From Pseudomonas wenzhouensis (GTDB lineage: Bacteria; Pseudomonadota; Gammaproteobacteria; Pseudomonadales; Pseudomonadaceae): DNA of 64,000 nt. The position numbers and the translations under genes are program-made. The notes beneath the pieces were generated by a model. The model was given only the letters and a program-made list of their open reading frames with translations. It had not been told where the DNA came from and searched no databases. Shown in pieces: positions 21,989 through 30,978 of this stretch; the first letter of the stretch is position 1, and each line of letters begins with the position of its first letter. The stretch spans positions 434,001 to 498,000 of the forward strand of contig NZ_CP072610.1 of NCBI RefSeq assembly GCF_021029445.1. The letters are read 5' to 3'.

Positions 21989-22170
21989 TGGTTACCGGAT
22001 ATTGCCCGCCAGCCATCCCCATTCCTCCTCATGCCCCGTCCTGACTGGGCTGACGACCTCTGTTCATCTCGGTCTATCGTGCCCGATAGGCAGCGAAAGC
22101 AACGCTAACGTCTTGGTCTGAACGCGGTCAGTGCCTATAACCATTGGGTCACTGTCAGAGGAGCAACGTC

Positions 22171-23091
22171 ATGCCCAGTCGTCGTCGAGTCCTGCAAGGT
22201 GGTGCCAGCCTGGCCGCATTGGCAGCCCTGATGCCCTGGCTGCCGCCATCCGCCTTTGCCTCGGGCAGCATCCTGAAACGAGCGATTCCCGGTAGTGGCG
22301 AGCTGTTGCCGGTGATCGGCCTGGGCACCTCGCGCACCCATGACGTGGTAATGAGCGATGAGGCGCTAGAGCCGTTGCGTGAGGTGCTGCAAACCCTGGT
22401 CAACGGCGGCGCCAGCCTGGTGGATACCGCACCCAGTTACGGGCGCGCCGAGGCGGTGTGTGGCGCCCTGGTTGCCGAAGACGACATGCGCAAGAAGACC
22501 TTTCTTGCCAGCAAGGTATCTTCCAGCGGGCGTGCAGCGGGCGAGCGGCAGATCGCAGCCAGTTTCGCCGCCCTGCGCACCGACACCATCGACCTGATGC
22601 AGGTGCATAACCTGCAGGACACCAGCACCCAGCTGGGGCTGCTGCGTGAACTGAAAGAGCAGGGGCGAGTGCGTTACATCGGTGTGACGCACTACCTCGA
22701 TTCCGCCCACGAGCGCCTGCTCGAGGTGCTGCGCCGGGAGCCGGTGGATTTCGTCCAGTTCAACTACTCCATCGGTGAGCGCAACGCCGAGCGTGAGTTG
22801 TTGCCGTACTGCGCCGACAAGGGCATTGCGGTACTGATCAACCGGCCGTTCCAGCGCGCGGCGCTGTTCGACCGGGTCAGGGGGAAGCGCCTTCCCGACT
22901 GGGCGGCGGTGGAGCTGGGGGCCACCTCCTGGGCACAGCTGATGCTCAAGTACATCCTCGCCAACCCGGCGGTGACGGCGGTGATTCCGGCCACTTCCAA
23001 CCCGCGCTATATGGCCGATAACCTGCTCGCCGGCCAGGGCCGTTTGCCCGATGCGGCGCAGCGCCAGCGCATCATCGAGCTGTTCGCCTGA
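22171..23091 (+). CDS. Tat-exported aldo/keto reductase
   Basis: 306 residues. A twin-arginine signal (MPSRRRVLQGGASLAALAAL ... ASG) implies export of the folded protein with bound cofactor. The AKR catalytic tetrad is intact: Asp and Tyr in LVDTAPSYGRAEAV, Lys in FLASKVSSSG, His in LMQVHNLQD, and the barrel end AVIPATSNPRYMADN matches the cofactor site. Start at ATG 22171 after GAGGAG. The next gene, a membrane carrier, begins one base after its stop. Substrate unknown. Confidence 0.88.
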   Translation: MPSRRRVLQGGASLAALAALMPWLPPSAFASGSILKRAIPGSGELLPVIGLGTSRTHDVVMSDEALEPLREVLQTLVNGGASLVDTAPSYGRAEAVCGALVAEDDMRKKTFLASKVSSSGRAAGERQIAASFAALRTDTIDLMQVHNLQDTSTQLGLLRELKEQGRVRYIGVTHYLDSAHERLLEVLRREPVDFVQFNYSIGERNAERELLPYCADKGIAVLINRPFQRAALFDRVRGKRLPDWAAVELGATSWAQLMLKYILANPAVTAVIPATSNPRYMADNLLAGQGRLPDAAQRQRIIELFA

Positions 23092-23092
23092 G

Positions 23093-24424
23093 ATGCAGGC
23101 GCTCACCCGGCGCCTGGCGCGGGCGATCAATGCCGATGCGCAGGAGCTGACGGCGGTACTGGCTGGCTTTGCCCTGTTCCTCTGCCTGTTCGCCGGCTAT
23201 TTCATGCTGCGGCCGATTCGCGAAGCAATGGGCATCAGCGGCGGCGTGCACAACCTGCAGTGGCTGTTCAGCGCCACCTTCGTCGTCATGCTGCTGGCCG
23301 TACCGTTATTCGCCTGGCTCAACTCGAAAGTGCCACGCATCCACTTCATCGACTGGGTATACGGCTTCTTCTGCCTCAATCTGCTGGCCTTCGTCCTGCT
23401 GTTTCGTGTCGATCACGACAGCGTGTGGCTGGCGCGGGTGTTCTACGTGTGGATCTCGGTCTACAACCTGTTCGTCGTCTCGGTCGCCTGGAGCCTGATG
23501 GCCGATGTGTTCGATGGTGCGCAGGCGCGCCGGCTGTTCGCCTTCATTGCGGCAGGTGCCAGCGTTGGCGGGCTGTGCGGGCCGCTGCTGAGCGCTACCC
23601 TGATTGGCCGGGTGGGTGAGTCCGGATTGATGTTGATGGCTGCTGTGTTGCTCGCTGTGGCCATGGCACTCAAGCGTTACCTGATGGCCTGGCGCGAGCG
23701 GCAAGGCGCCGGCAGATCTGCGGCCGCGAGCGGTGACAATCCGCGCCGGCCGGTGCCGGGCAACCCGTTCAGCGGCCTGACGCGCATGCTCGCTTCGCGC
23801 TATCTGTTGGGTATCGGCGCCTTCATCCTGCTGCTGACTTCGGTGAGCACCTTCCTCTATTTCGAGCAGGCGCGCCTGGTGGCCGAACTGTTCCCCGAGC
23901 GCGCCGCACAGATACGGGTGTTCGGCGTCATCGATTTCATCGTGCAGGCCGGTGCCCTGACCACCCAATTGTTCATCACCGGCCGGGTGGCGCAGAAGCT
24001 CGGCGTGCGCGTGCTGTTGTCCGCCGTGCCGGCGCTGGTCTGTCTGGGCTTTATCGGCCTGGCGCTGGCGCCGACCTTTGCCATGCTGGCGGGCCTGATG
24101 ATCGTGCGGCGCATCGGCGAATACGCCTTCGTCCGGCCGGGTCGGGAAATGCTCTTCGCCCCGCTGGATGCCGAGAGCAAGTACAAGGTGAAGAACTTCA
24201 TCGATACCGTGGTTTATCGCGGCGGCGATGCCCTCAGCGGCTGGGCCAAGGCAGGGCTGGACATGCTTGGCCACGGTGCCTGGCTAGTGGCGATGGTCGG
24301 TGCGGTGTGCGCGGCGCTATGGGGCACGCTCGGCTGGTACCTGGGGGGCCGCGCTGATCGACAGGTGAACACGCCGGGGATTGAAACGACGAGACAGCCC
24401 CATTCAAGCGCTGAATGGCAGTGA
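23093..24424 (+). CDS. 12-helix major facilitator / nucleotide-exchange-like carrier
   Basis: 443 residues with about twelve hydrophobic helices and a cytoplasmic loop near residue 210-230 (ERQGAGRSAAASGDNPRRP). Features such as GYFMLRPIREAMG and FIDTVVYRGGDALSGW are typical of the group annotated as MFS or Npt1/Npt2-like transporters in bacteria. It starts one base after the aldo/keto reductase stop, so the pair is one operon. The transported compound is unknown. The last 25 residues are hydrophilic and of low complexity. Confidence 0.78.
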   Translation: MQALTRRLARAINADAQELTAVLAGFALFLCLFAGYFMLRPIREAMGISGGVHNLQWLFSATFVVMLLAVPLFAWLNSKVPRIHFIDWVYGFFCLNLLAFVLLFRVDHDSVWLARVFYVWISVYNLFVVSVAWSLMADVFDGAQARRLFAFIAAGASVGGLCGPLLSATLIGRVGESGLMLMAAVLLAVAMALKRYLMAWRERQGAGRSAAASGDNPRRPVPGNPFSGLTRMLASRYLLGIGAFILLLTSVSTFLYFEQARLVAELFPERAAQIRVFGVIDFIVQAGALTTQLFITGRVAQKLGVRVLLSAVPALVCLGFIGLALAPTFAMLAGLMIVRRIGEYAFVRPGREMLFAPLDAESKYKVKNFIDTVVYRGGDALSGWAKAGLDMLGHGAWLVAMVGAVCAALWGTLGWYLGGRADRQVNTPGIETTRQPHSSAEWQ

Positions 24425-24446
24425 TCACGAGAGATCATTTCAAAAA

Positions 24447-24484
24447 CGCTGAAGGCTCGCCTAAGGTGAACCGGGACTTCAGCG
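24447..24484. promoter_or_regulatory. inverted repeat upstream of the alcohol dehydrogenase gene
   Basis: cgctgaag and cttcagcg are exact 8-bp inverted arms 22 bases apart, about 90 bases before the dehydrogenase ATG. A GATC-containing palindrome-like gatcacgagagatc lies just left at 24423. Possible operator or the end-hairpin of the carrier gene; no T-run follows, so a terminator is less likely. Confidence 0.3.
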
Positions 24485-24572
24485 TGATGGCCTGGATCAT
24501 CTAGCCATTTCACCTGCCTGACCTTCGCTCGACGATCTTTCGTTCCGAGCCCGAGATGCATCCGGGAGGCGC

Positions 24573-25736
24573 ATGAACGCGTTCACCTTCGCCACCACCG
24601 CGCAGATTCTCTGCGAGTCCGGCGCCAGTCTGCGTCTGGCCGAGCTGTGCCGCGAGCGCGGTGCCCGGCGCGTACTGATCGTCACTGACCCCGGCATCAC
24701 CCGCCTGGGGCTGCTCGAGCCGCTGCTGCCGGGCTTCGCCCGCGCCGGCATGAGCGTGCAGGTGTTCGATCAGGTACTGGCCGACCCGCCCGAGGCCGTG
24801 GTGCTGGCGGCCGTGGCCCAGGCCCGTGAGTTGCAGGCGGAGCTGGTGGTCGGCTGCGGTGGCGGCAGCTCCATGGACGTGGCCAAGCTGGTGGCCCTGC
24901 TGGCCTGTGCCGAGTGTGACCAGACGTTGCGCGATATCTACGGCGTAGGCAATGCGCGTGGCCGGCGCCTGCCGCTGATCCAGGTGCCGACCACGGCCGG
25001 TACCGGCTCGGAGGTCACGCCAATTGCCATCGTCACCACCGGCGAGACCACCAAGATGGGCGTGGTCTCGCCTTTGCTCTTGCCCGATCTGGCGTTGCTC
25101 GATGCCGACCTGACCCTTGGCCTGCCGGCGGCCGTCACCGCCGCCACCGGCATCGACGCCATGGTGCATGCCATCGAAGCCTACACCAGCGCGCTGAAGA
25201 AGAACCCGCTGTCCGACCTGCTCGCGCGTGAGGCGCTGCGCCTGCTGGCGGCCAACCTCGATGAGGTCGTGCAAAACGGCAGCAACCGCGAGGCGCGTCA
25301 GGCCATGCTGCTTGGCGCCTGCCTGGCCGGGCAGGCTTTTGCCAATGCACCGGTGGCGGCGGTGCATGCGCTGGCTTACCCGCTGGGCGGGCATTTCCAT
25401 ATTCCTCACGGGTTGTCCAACGCCCTGGTGCTGCCGCAGGTGCTGGCCTTCAATGCATCGGTGGCCGCGCCGCTGTACGCCGAGCTGGCGCCGCTGGTAG
25501 TGGGCGAGCGTCTGCGAGCGGGCAGTGCGGAGGCGCAGACCGAGCAACTGATCGAGGCCCTGGCCGGCTTCAGCCAGCGCAGCGGGTTGCCGACGCGGCT
25601 GCGCGATGCCGGGGTCAGTGAGGCCATGTTGCCCACACTGGCGGCAGACGCCATGCTGCAACAGCGCCTGCTGGTGCACAATCCACGCGAGATGAACGAG
25701 CAGCAGGCGCTGGCCATTTATCAGGCTGCCTATTGA
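24573..25736 (+). CDS. iron-containing alcohol dehydrogenase
   Basis: 387 residues of the group III metal-dependent dehydrogenase family. NAD-binding GCGGGSSMDVAKLVALLA, PTTAGTGSEVTPIAI, and metal ligands in GIDAMVHAIEAYTS and HALAYPLGGHFHIPHG are all present, so it should be active. It oxidises a primary alcohol or reduces an aldehyde with NAD(H). Close in type to P. aeruginosa ErcA-like and E. coli YiaY proteins; which one it corresponds to is uncertain. A family B repeat follows the stop. Confidence 0.92.
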   Translation: MNAFTFATTAQILCESGASLRLAELCRERGARRVLIVTDPGITRLGLLEPLLPGFARAGMSVQVFDQVLADPPEAVVLAAVAQARELQAELVVGCGGGSSMDVAKLVALLACAECDQTLRDIYGVGNARGRRLPLIQVPTTAGTGSEVTPIAIVTTGETTKMGVVSPLLLPDLALLDADLTLGLPAAVTAATGIDAMVHAIEAYTSALKKNPLSDLLAREALRLLAANLDEVVQNGSNREARQAMLLGACLAGQAFANAPVAAVHALAYPLGGHFHIPHGLSNALVLPQVLAFNASVAAPLYAELAPLVVGERLRAGSAEAQTEQLIEALAGFSQRSGLPTRLRDAGVSEAMLPTLAADAMLQQRLLVHNPREMNEQQALAIYQAAY

Positions 25737-25751
25737 GGCGAGATTGTCGTT

Positions 25752-25814
25752 GGTGCGCACGGCGCACCCTACCGGGCCGGCGCAAACCCTGCCGTAGGGT
25801 GCGCTGTGCGCACC
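25752..25814. repeat. palindromic pair, family B copy 2
   Basis: Two units, ggtgcgcacggcgcaccctac and gtagggtgcgctgtgcgcacc, face each other across about 20 bases. It sits between the dehydrogenase and thioesterase genes, which read the same way, and runs to within 11 bases of the thioesterase ribosome binding site. Confidence 0.85.
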
Positions 25815-25835
25815 GAGACCACCCAAGGACTAGCA

Positions 25836-26270
25836 ATGAGCCAACCCCAACACCTGCGTGGCGATTACCGCCACTTCCAGCCGATCACCACGCGCTGGCA
25901 TGACAACGATATCTACGGCCACGTCAACAACGTGACCTACTACAGCTACTTCGACAGTGCGGTGAACGCCTATCTGATCGCCGAGGGTGGTCTGGATATC
26001 CATGACGGTGAAGTGGTCGGCTTCGTGGTCAGCTCCAACTGCGACTACTTCGCCTCCATCGCCTTCCCCGACGCCATCGAAGTCGGTCTGCGCGTCGGCA
26101 AGCTGGGCAACAGTTCGGTGCAGTACGAGCTGGCGATCTTCAAGGCCGGTGAGGATCAGGCCTGCGCCGCCGGACGTTTTGTCCATGTCTTCGTCGACCG
26201 GGCGAGCAATCGTCCGGTGAGCATGCCCCAGCCGCTGCGCTCGGCACTGGAGCGCCTGCTGGTCGACTGA
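25836..26270 (+). CDS. acyl-CoA thioesterase, 4-hydroxybenzoyl-CoA thioesterase family
   Basis: 144 residues, hotdog fold. TTRWHDNDIYGHVNNVTYYSYFD carries the catalytic Asp and the HVNN signature of the YbgC/FadM/4HBT group. It hydrolyses a fatty acyl- or aryl-CoA; substrate unknown. ATG 25836 is preferred since AAGGA is 6 bases upstream and the longer frame from a GTG at 25806 would be read from the repeat. Confidence 0.88.
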   Translation: MSQPQHLRGDYRHFQPITTRWHDNDIYGHVNNVTYYSYFDSAVNAYLIAEGGLDIHDGEVVGFVVSSNCDYFASIAFPDAIEVGLRVGKLGNSSVQYELAIFKAGEDQACAAGRFVHVFVDRASNRPVSMPQPLRSALERLLVD

Positions 26271-26312
26271 AGCGTGCTAGGCTGTGGCGTTTGATGTTGC
26301 CAGGGAGTGCCC

Positions 26313-27368
26313 ATGTCCGATCTGGATCGCGAGCAGGCGCAACGCCGTGCCGAGCGGATCACTGCGTTTCGTGCCGAGCTGGCCGAGCTGCGCCGTGAGC
26401 AGGTGCTGCAGCTGAGCGAGGCGCAGGAGCATGCCGTCGACGAGCATCATCGCCAGTTGCTGGCACACTTTCGGCAAACGCTGGATATCGACGCCGATGC
26501 CCGCGCACGCCAGTTGTCGCTGGGCATGCGTCTGGCCTCGCTGGTCGGTGCACTGGCCCTGGCAGCCGGGTTGTTCTTCCTCTTCTACCAGTTCTGGGGC
26601 CTGTTCGATGCCGGTGTGCAGGTCGCTGTGCTGCTCGGCAGCTCGCTGGGCAGCCTGCTGCTGTGCTTCTGGCTGCAGGCGCGCGACGCCTCCGGTTACT
26701 ACGCCAAGCTGGCCGCGGTGCTGGCATTTGTCTGCTTCGTGCTCAACCTGTCGATGCTCGGGCAGATCTTCAATATCACGCCCTCGGACAAGGCGCTGTT
26801 GCCCTGGGGCGCGCTGGCACTGCTGCTGGCCTATCATTGCCGCCAGCGCCTGCTGCTGGTCACGGCGTTGCTGTGCTTCGGCCTGTTGCTCGCTGCGCGG
26901 TTGAACGACTGGACGGGCTGGTACTGGTGGTCGCTGGATGACCACCCGGAGCACTTCCTGCCTGCCGCGTTGCTGTTTCTGTTGCCGCAGTTCATCGATC
27001 AGACGCGCCGCGTCGGTTTCGCCGCCTGCTATCGGGTGGTCGGCTTGCTCTACCTGTTCGGGCCGGTCCTGATCCTCAGCTACTGGGGCCAGGGCAGCTA
27101 CCTCGATTGGCCGGTGCGCTGGGTGGAGGCCTTCTACCAGACGCTGGGCTTCGTCCTGGCAGGCGCAACGATCTGGCTGGGCATTCGCCGTGGCTGGGCC
27201 GAGGTGGTCAATACCGGGTTGGGCTTCGCCCTGGTGCTGCTGTTCAGCAAGCTGTTCGACTGGTGGTGGGCGCTGCTGCCACGCTACCTGTTCTTCCTCC
27301 TGCTCGGGCTGATCGCGTTGTTGTTGCTGGCCATGCTGCAGCCCTGGCGCCGTGGAGGTGCAGCATGA
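26313..27368 (+). CDS. DUF2157 domain integral membrane protein
   Basis: 351 residues. The first 70 form a charged helical cytoplasmic domain (QAQRRAERITAFRAELAELR), the remainder has eight to ten transmembrane helices (SLVGALALAAGLFFLFYQFW and others). Start follows AGGGAG. The stop overlaps the ATG of the next gene in ATGA, so the two proteins are produced together. The DUF2157 family has no established function; I cannot assign one. Confidence 0.8.
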   Translation: MSDLDREQAQRRAERITAFRAELAELRREQVLQLSEAQEHAVDEHHRQLLAHFRQTLDIDADARARQLSLGMRLASLVGALALAAGLFFLFYQFWGLFDAGVQVAVLLGSSLGSLLLCFWLQARDASGYYAKLAAVLAFVCFVLNLSMLGQIFNITPSDKALLPWGALALLLAYHCRQRLLLVTALLCFGLLLAARLNDWTGWYWWSLDDHPEHFLPAALLFLLPQFIDQTRRVGFAACYRVVGLLYLFGPVLILSYWGQGSYLDWPVRWVEAFYQTLGFVLAGATIWLGIRRGWAEVVNTGLGFALVLLFSKLFDWWWALLPRYLFFLLLGLIALLLLAMLQPWRRGGAA

Positions 27369-28120
27369 ATCGTCCACTTTGGCTCGGTCTTGGGTTGATC
27401 CTGGCGAGCAATGCCGTGGCGCTGGCGGGTGTCTGGTACAACCGCAGTGGTGCGCCGCAGGCGCAACTGCAATTGAGCGAGCGGGAAATCCAGTTGCCTT
27501 ACGACAGCTGGCTGCGTGGCGAGGAAAACAGCGCTCTGCGTCTGCAGCTGGCCTGGCGCCAGGCGGATGCCGACTGGTCCTGGCTGGACGAAGCCAAGCT
27601 GCGGCAACTGGGCTTCGCACCCAATGATCTGGGGCGTCGCGCGGAACGGCCACTGTGGCTGGTGCTGGAACTGGACGGGGCAAGCTATCGCAAGCAGGTC
27701 GAGCGCGCCACGAGCGCTTTAGCCGCCGCGCAGGCAGCACTCGCTGACAGGCCGCAAGACCAGACTCTGCGTCAGCAGCGCGATCAGCGGCGGCTCGAGT
27801 TGCAGTATGAGCAGCAACAGGCCACACGGCTGTTGCTGGTGGATGCCGGCCTGGATGCCGAGGCTTTGCGTCAGGCCTGGCCGGATCGTCAGCGACAGGT
27901 CATTCTGGCCGGCCGGCTGAGACCCTATCGCCATGCTGACATGCCCCACTACAGCGCCAGCGTGGTGCTGCAGGGTGATCGCATCAGTGTGCCCAGGCGC
28001 TACCGCGAGGCCTTCGCGCAATGGCGGCTGCGCGCCTACGACGAAAAAAGGCCCAAGGTGCAGGTCGAAGTCGCCTTCGGCCAGCGCCATGAGCCTTGGC
28101 TGGTTCGCGTCGATCAGTGA
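27365..28120 (+). CDS. DUF4824 family membrane-anchored protein
   Basis: 251 residues. One N-terminal transmembrane anchor (PLWLGLGLILASNAVALAGV) and a periplasmic domain with strands (QLQLSEREIQLPYDSWLRGE), a charged coiled-coil-like middle (AAQAALADRPQDQTLRQQRD) and a C-terminal beta region. Coupled to the DUF2157 gene by ATGA. Together they suggest a membrane complex with a periplasmic subunit. Function unknown. Its last seven bases overlap the end of the convergent glycine-zipper gene. Confidence 0.8.
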   Translation: MNRPLWLGLGLILASNAVALAGVWYNRSGAPQAQLQLSEREIQLPYDSWLRGEENSALRLQLAWRQADADWSWLDEAKLRQLGFAPNDLGRRAERPLWLVLELDGASYRKQVERATSALAAAQAALADRPQDQTLRQQRDQRRLELQYEQQQATRLLLVDAGLDAEALRQAWPDRQRQVILAGRLRPYRHADMPHYSASVVLQGDRISVPRRYREAFAQWRLRAYDEKRPKVQVEVAFGQRHEPWLVRVDQ

Positions 28121-28560
28121 CGGCGCCAGTGCTTGTGGTGCTTCTTGTGTTTCTTGCCATGGTAGTGGCGGTGATGCTTGCCGCGACGGTCGTCGTCGTA
28201 GCTGGCGTTGCCCATGTGATTGCCTAGCGCACCACCGGCGCCGCCACCGACTGCTGCGCCCAAGATGCCACCCGTATTGCCGCCGACCTGCTGGCCGACG
28301 ACGTTGCCGCCGGCTGCGCCCAGCGCACCACCAATGGCGGCTTCGGTGCGGCTGCGGCGATCGGCACCGACCATGCTGCCGGCTGCGCCACCAAGGCCGG
28401 CGCCAACTGCCGCGCCGGTGTTGCCACCGACCTGCTGGCCGACCATGGCGCCCACCGCGCCACCCAGGGCACCGCCCAGGCCGGCTTCGGTATTGCCGGC
28501 AAAGGCGAAGCCGCCGCTGCTCAGGCCAAGGGAAAGAAACAACAGTTGCAGTGACTTCAT
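28114..28560 (-). CDS. glycine-zipper protein with histidine-rich C-terminus
   Basis: 148 residues. A Sec signal peptide (about 1-21, ending FAFA) is followed by two near-identical glycine-zipper repeats, each containing VGQQVGGNTG and flanked by GGALG blocks, then a tail of some 30 residues dominated by His, Lys and Arg (KHHRHYHGKKHKKHHKHW). The zippers should insert in or associate with a membrane; the tail could bind metal or polyanions. RBS CGAGG is present 6 bases before the ATG. No specific function can be given. Confidence 0.8.
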   Translation of the reverse strand: MKSLQLLFLSLGLSSGGFAFAGNTEAGLGGALGGAVGAMVGQQVGGNTGAAVGAGLGGAAGSMVGADRRSRTEAAIGGALGAAGGNVVGQQVGGNTGGILGAAVGGGAGGALGNHMGNASYDDDRRGKHHRHYHGKKHKKHHKHWRRH

Positions 28561-28638
28561 GAGAACCTCGTACAGGAGTCGCTGGATCGACGTTATGCCA
28601 TTGACCCGCGACTGTGGCACGAGGTTCCGGGCCGCTGG

Positions 28639-30978
28639 TCAGCTCAGTGCGCTGCTGCCCAGCAGATTGCCGTTGCTGGCGGCCTGCAGGCGAATGGCAA
28701 CGAACTTGGAGGTCGGAGTGCTGCTGCCGACGCCAGCACTTTCCAGCGGTACCAGTGGGTTGGCCTCTGGGAAGTAGGCGGCAGCCTGGCCGGCCGGGAT
28801 GTCGAAGGCGAGCAGGGTGAAACCGTTCACCCGGCGTTCGATGCCGTCGTTCCACAACGAGCGAATATCCACCTTCTGACCGGGCTTGAAGCCCAGGCGC
28901 AGGATGTCTGCTTCGTTGGCGAAGAGCACGTCGCGCTGGCCGCGCACGCCTCGGTAGCGGTCGTCGAGGCCATACACCGTGGTGTTGTACTGATCGTGCG
29001 AGCGTAGGGTCTGCAGGATCAGATCCGGCGTTTCACCGCTTTCGCGCACCTGTGGCGGTAGCAGGTCGTCGAGCAGCGCATTGGCCTTGAAGTTGGCCTT
29101 GCCGGATGCCGTTTTCCACTGGCGCGCGCCGGCCGAGTTGCCGAGGTAGAAGCCGCCAGGATGAGCGACGCGCTGGTTGAAGTCGTGGAAGCCGGGAATG
29201 GTGTCGGCGATCAGCTCGCGAATACGGTCGTAGTCGGCGATCAGTGCGTCCCAGTCCACCGGAAGGTTACCCAGGGTGGCCTTGGCGATACCGGCGATGA
29301 TGGCCGGCTCCGAACGCATTTCGCTGCCGGCCAGCGGCTCGAGCTGGCCGTAGGAGGCGTGGATCATGCTGAACGAGTCTTCCACTGTCACCGCCTGCGG
29401 GCCGCTGGCCTGCAGGTCGATATCGGTACGGCCGAGGCACGGCAGGATCAGCGCGTCACGGCCGACGGTGAGGTGACTGCGGTTGAGCTTGGTGCTGATC
29501 TGCACGGTGAGGTCGCAGCTTTGCAGCGCCTTGTGCGTGCGCGGGCTGTCCGGCGTGGCCTGGGCAAAGTTGCCGCCGAGGCCGATGAACACCTTGGCCT
29601 GGCCGTCGATCATGGCGTTGATCGCCTCGACCGTGTTGTGGCCGTTCGCGCGCGGCACCTTGAACTGGAAGCGTTTTTCCAGGGCGTCGAGCAGCGTCAC
29701 CGGCGGGCGGTCGTTGATGCCCATGGTGCGGTCGCCCTGTACGTTGCTGTGGCCGCGCACCGGGCACAGGCCGGCGCCGGGGCGGCCGAGGTTGCCGCGC
29801 AGCAGTTGCAGGTTGACGATTTCCTGGATGGTGGCCACCGAATGGTGGTGCTGGGTGATGCCCATGGCCCAGCAGATGATCACGCGCTCGGCGCGGCGGT
29901 ACATGCGCGCCGCCTGTTCGATCTCCTGCAGGCTGAGGCCGGACTGAGCCTGCAGCGCCTCCCAGCTGCAGTCGTCGAGCAGTTGCAGATAGGCCTCGAC
30001 ACCGTCGGTATGCTCGGCGATGAAGGCGTGGTCGAACACCGCCGCCTTACCCTTGGCCTGCGCCTCGCGCTCCCACTGCAGGAGGAACTTGGCGATGCCG
30101 CGCAGGGCGGCCATGTCGCCGCCCAGCGCCGGACGGAAGAACGCGGTATTCAGCGGTTCGGAACCGTTGGTGAGCATCTCCAGCGCGTGCTGCGGATGCT
30201 GGAAACGCTCCAGGCCACGCTCTTTCAGCGGGTTGAAACAGACCACCTGCGCGCCGCGTTTGACCGCTTCACGCAGCGGCTCGAGCATGCGCGGGTGATT
30301 GGTGCCGGGGTTCTGCCCCAGCACGAAGATCGCATCGGCGTGCTCGAAGTCGTTGAAGGTCACGCTGCCCTTGCCGATCCCCACGCTTTGACCGAGGGCG
30401 ACGCCGCTGGCTTCGTGACACATGTTCGAGCAGTCGGGGAAGTTGTTGGTGCCGTAGGCACGGACGAACAACTGGTAGAGAAACGCCGCCTCGTTGCTCG
30501 CCCGGCCGGAGGTGTAGAACTCGGCCTGATCCGGGCTGGGCAGCGCTTTGAGGTGCTCGGCGATCAGGGCGAAGGCTTCGTCCCAGCTGGTCTGCACGTA
30601 ACGGTCGGTGCTGGCGTCATAGCGCATCGGGTGGGTCAGGCGACCCTGGTATTCGAGCCAGTAATCACTCTGTTCACGCAACTGGCTGACCGTATAGCGG
30701 GCGAAAAAGGCTGCGTCCACGCGGCGCTTGGTGGCCTCCCAGTTGACCGCCTTGGCGCCGTTCTCGCAGAACTTGATGCGGCCATCCTCGGGCGAGTCGC
30801 CCCAGGCGCAGCCGGGGCAGTCGAAGCCGCCATTCTGGTTGGTCTTGAGCAGCGCGCGCAGGTTCTTGAACGGCTGCTTGCTGTCCAGCCAGAAGCGGGT
30901 GACGGCATTCAGCGCGCCCCAGCCGGCGGCCGGGCCTTTGTAAGGCTTGTAACGAGGGTTGACGGGTTGCAGGCTCAT
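28639..30978 (-). CDS. FdhF/YdeP-family molybdopterin oxidoreductase
   Basis: 779 residues, related to formate dehydrogenase alpha subunits. Cys187 (NMCHEASGVALGQSVG) lies where FdhF has selenocysteine, so it is a cysteine-type enzyme. The N-terminus keeps Cys54-x2-Cys57 and Cys71 (DCPGCAWGDS, FCENGAKAVNW), but not the usual four-Cys cluster order. The C-terminal molybdopterin-binding region (LQTLRSHDQYNTTVYGL) is intact. In E. coli YdeP supports acid resistance; the real substrate is unknown. No partner electron-transfer subunit is adjacent. It overlaps fdhD by ATGA. Confidence 0.88.
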   Translation of the reverse strand: MSLQPVNPRYKPYKGPAAGWGALNAVTRFWLDSKQPFKNLRALLKTNQNGGFDCPGCAWGDSPEDGRIKFCENGAKAVNWEATKRRVDAAFFARYTVSQLREQSDYWLEYQGRLTHPMRYDASTDRYVQTSWDEAFALIAEHLKALPSPDQAEFYTSGRASNEAAFLYQLFVRAYGTNNFPDCSNMCHEASGVALGQSVGIGKGSVTFNDFEHADAIFVLGQNPGTNHPRMLEPLREAVKRGAQVVCFNPLKERGLERFQHPQHALEMLTNGSEPLNTAFFRPALGGDMAALRGIAKFLLQWEREAQAKGKAAVFDHAFIAEHTDGVEAYLQLLDDCSWEALQAQSGLSLQEIEQAARMYRRAERVIICWAMGITQHHHSVATIQEIVNLQLLRGNLGRPGAGLCPVRGHSNVQGDRTMGINDRPPVTLLDALEKRFQFKVPRANGHNTVEAINAMIDGQAKVFIGLGGNFAQATPDSPRTHKALQSCDLTVQISTKLNRSHLTVGRDALILPCLGRTDIDLQASGPQAVTVEDSFSMIHASYGQLEPLAGSEMRSEPAIIAGIAKATLGNLPVDWDALIADYDRIRELIADTIPGFHDFNQRVAHPGGFYLGNSAGARQWKTASGKANFKANALLDDLLPPQVRESGETPDLILQTLRSHDQYNTTVYGLDDRYRGVRGQRDVLFANEADILRLGFKPGQKVDIRSLWNDGIERRVNGFTLLAFDIPAGQAAAYFPEANPLVPLESAGVGSSTPTSKFVAIRLQAASNGNLLGSSALS

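Noticed and set aside
22171..22260. Start of the aldo/keto reductase after the signal peptide (cytoplasmic enzyme)
   Set aside because: The ATG at 22171 has a strong GAGGAG site and the twin-arginine pattern is complete, so the leader is probably translated.
27107..27364. Upstream extension of the DUF4824 gene in frame
   Set aside because: The region codes for the end of the DUF2157 protein in another frame; an ATG overlapping its stop is a better start and is followed by a clear membrane anchor.
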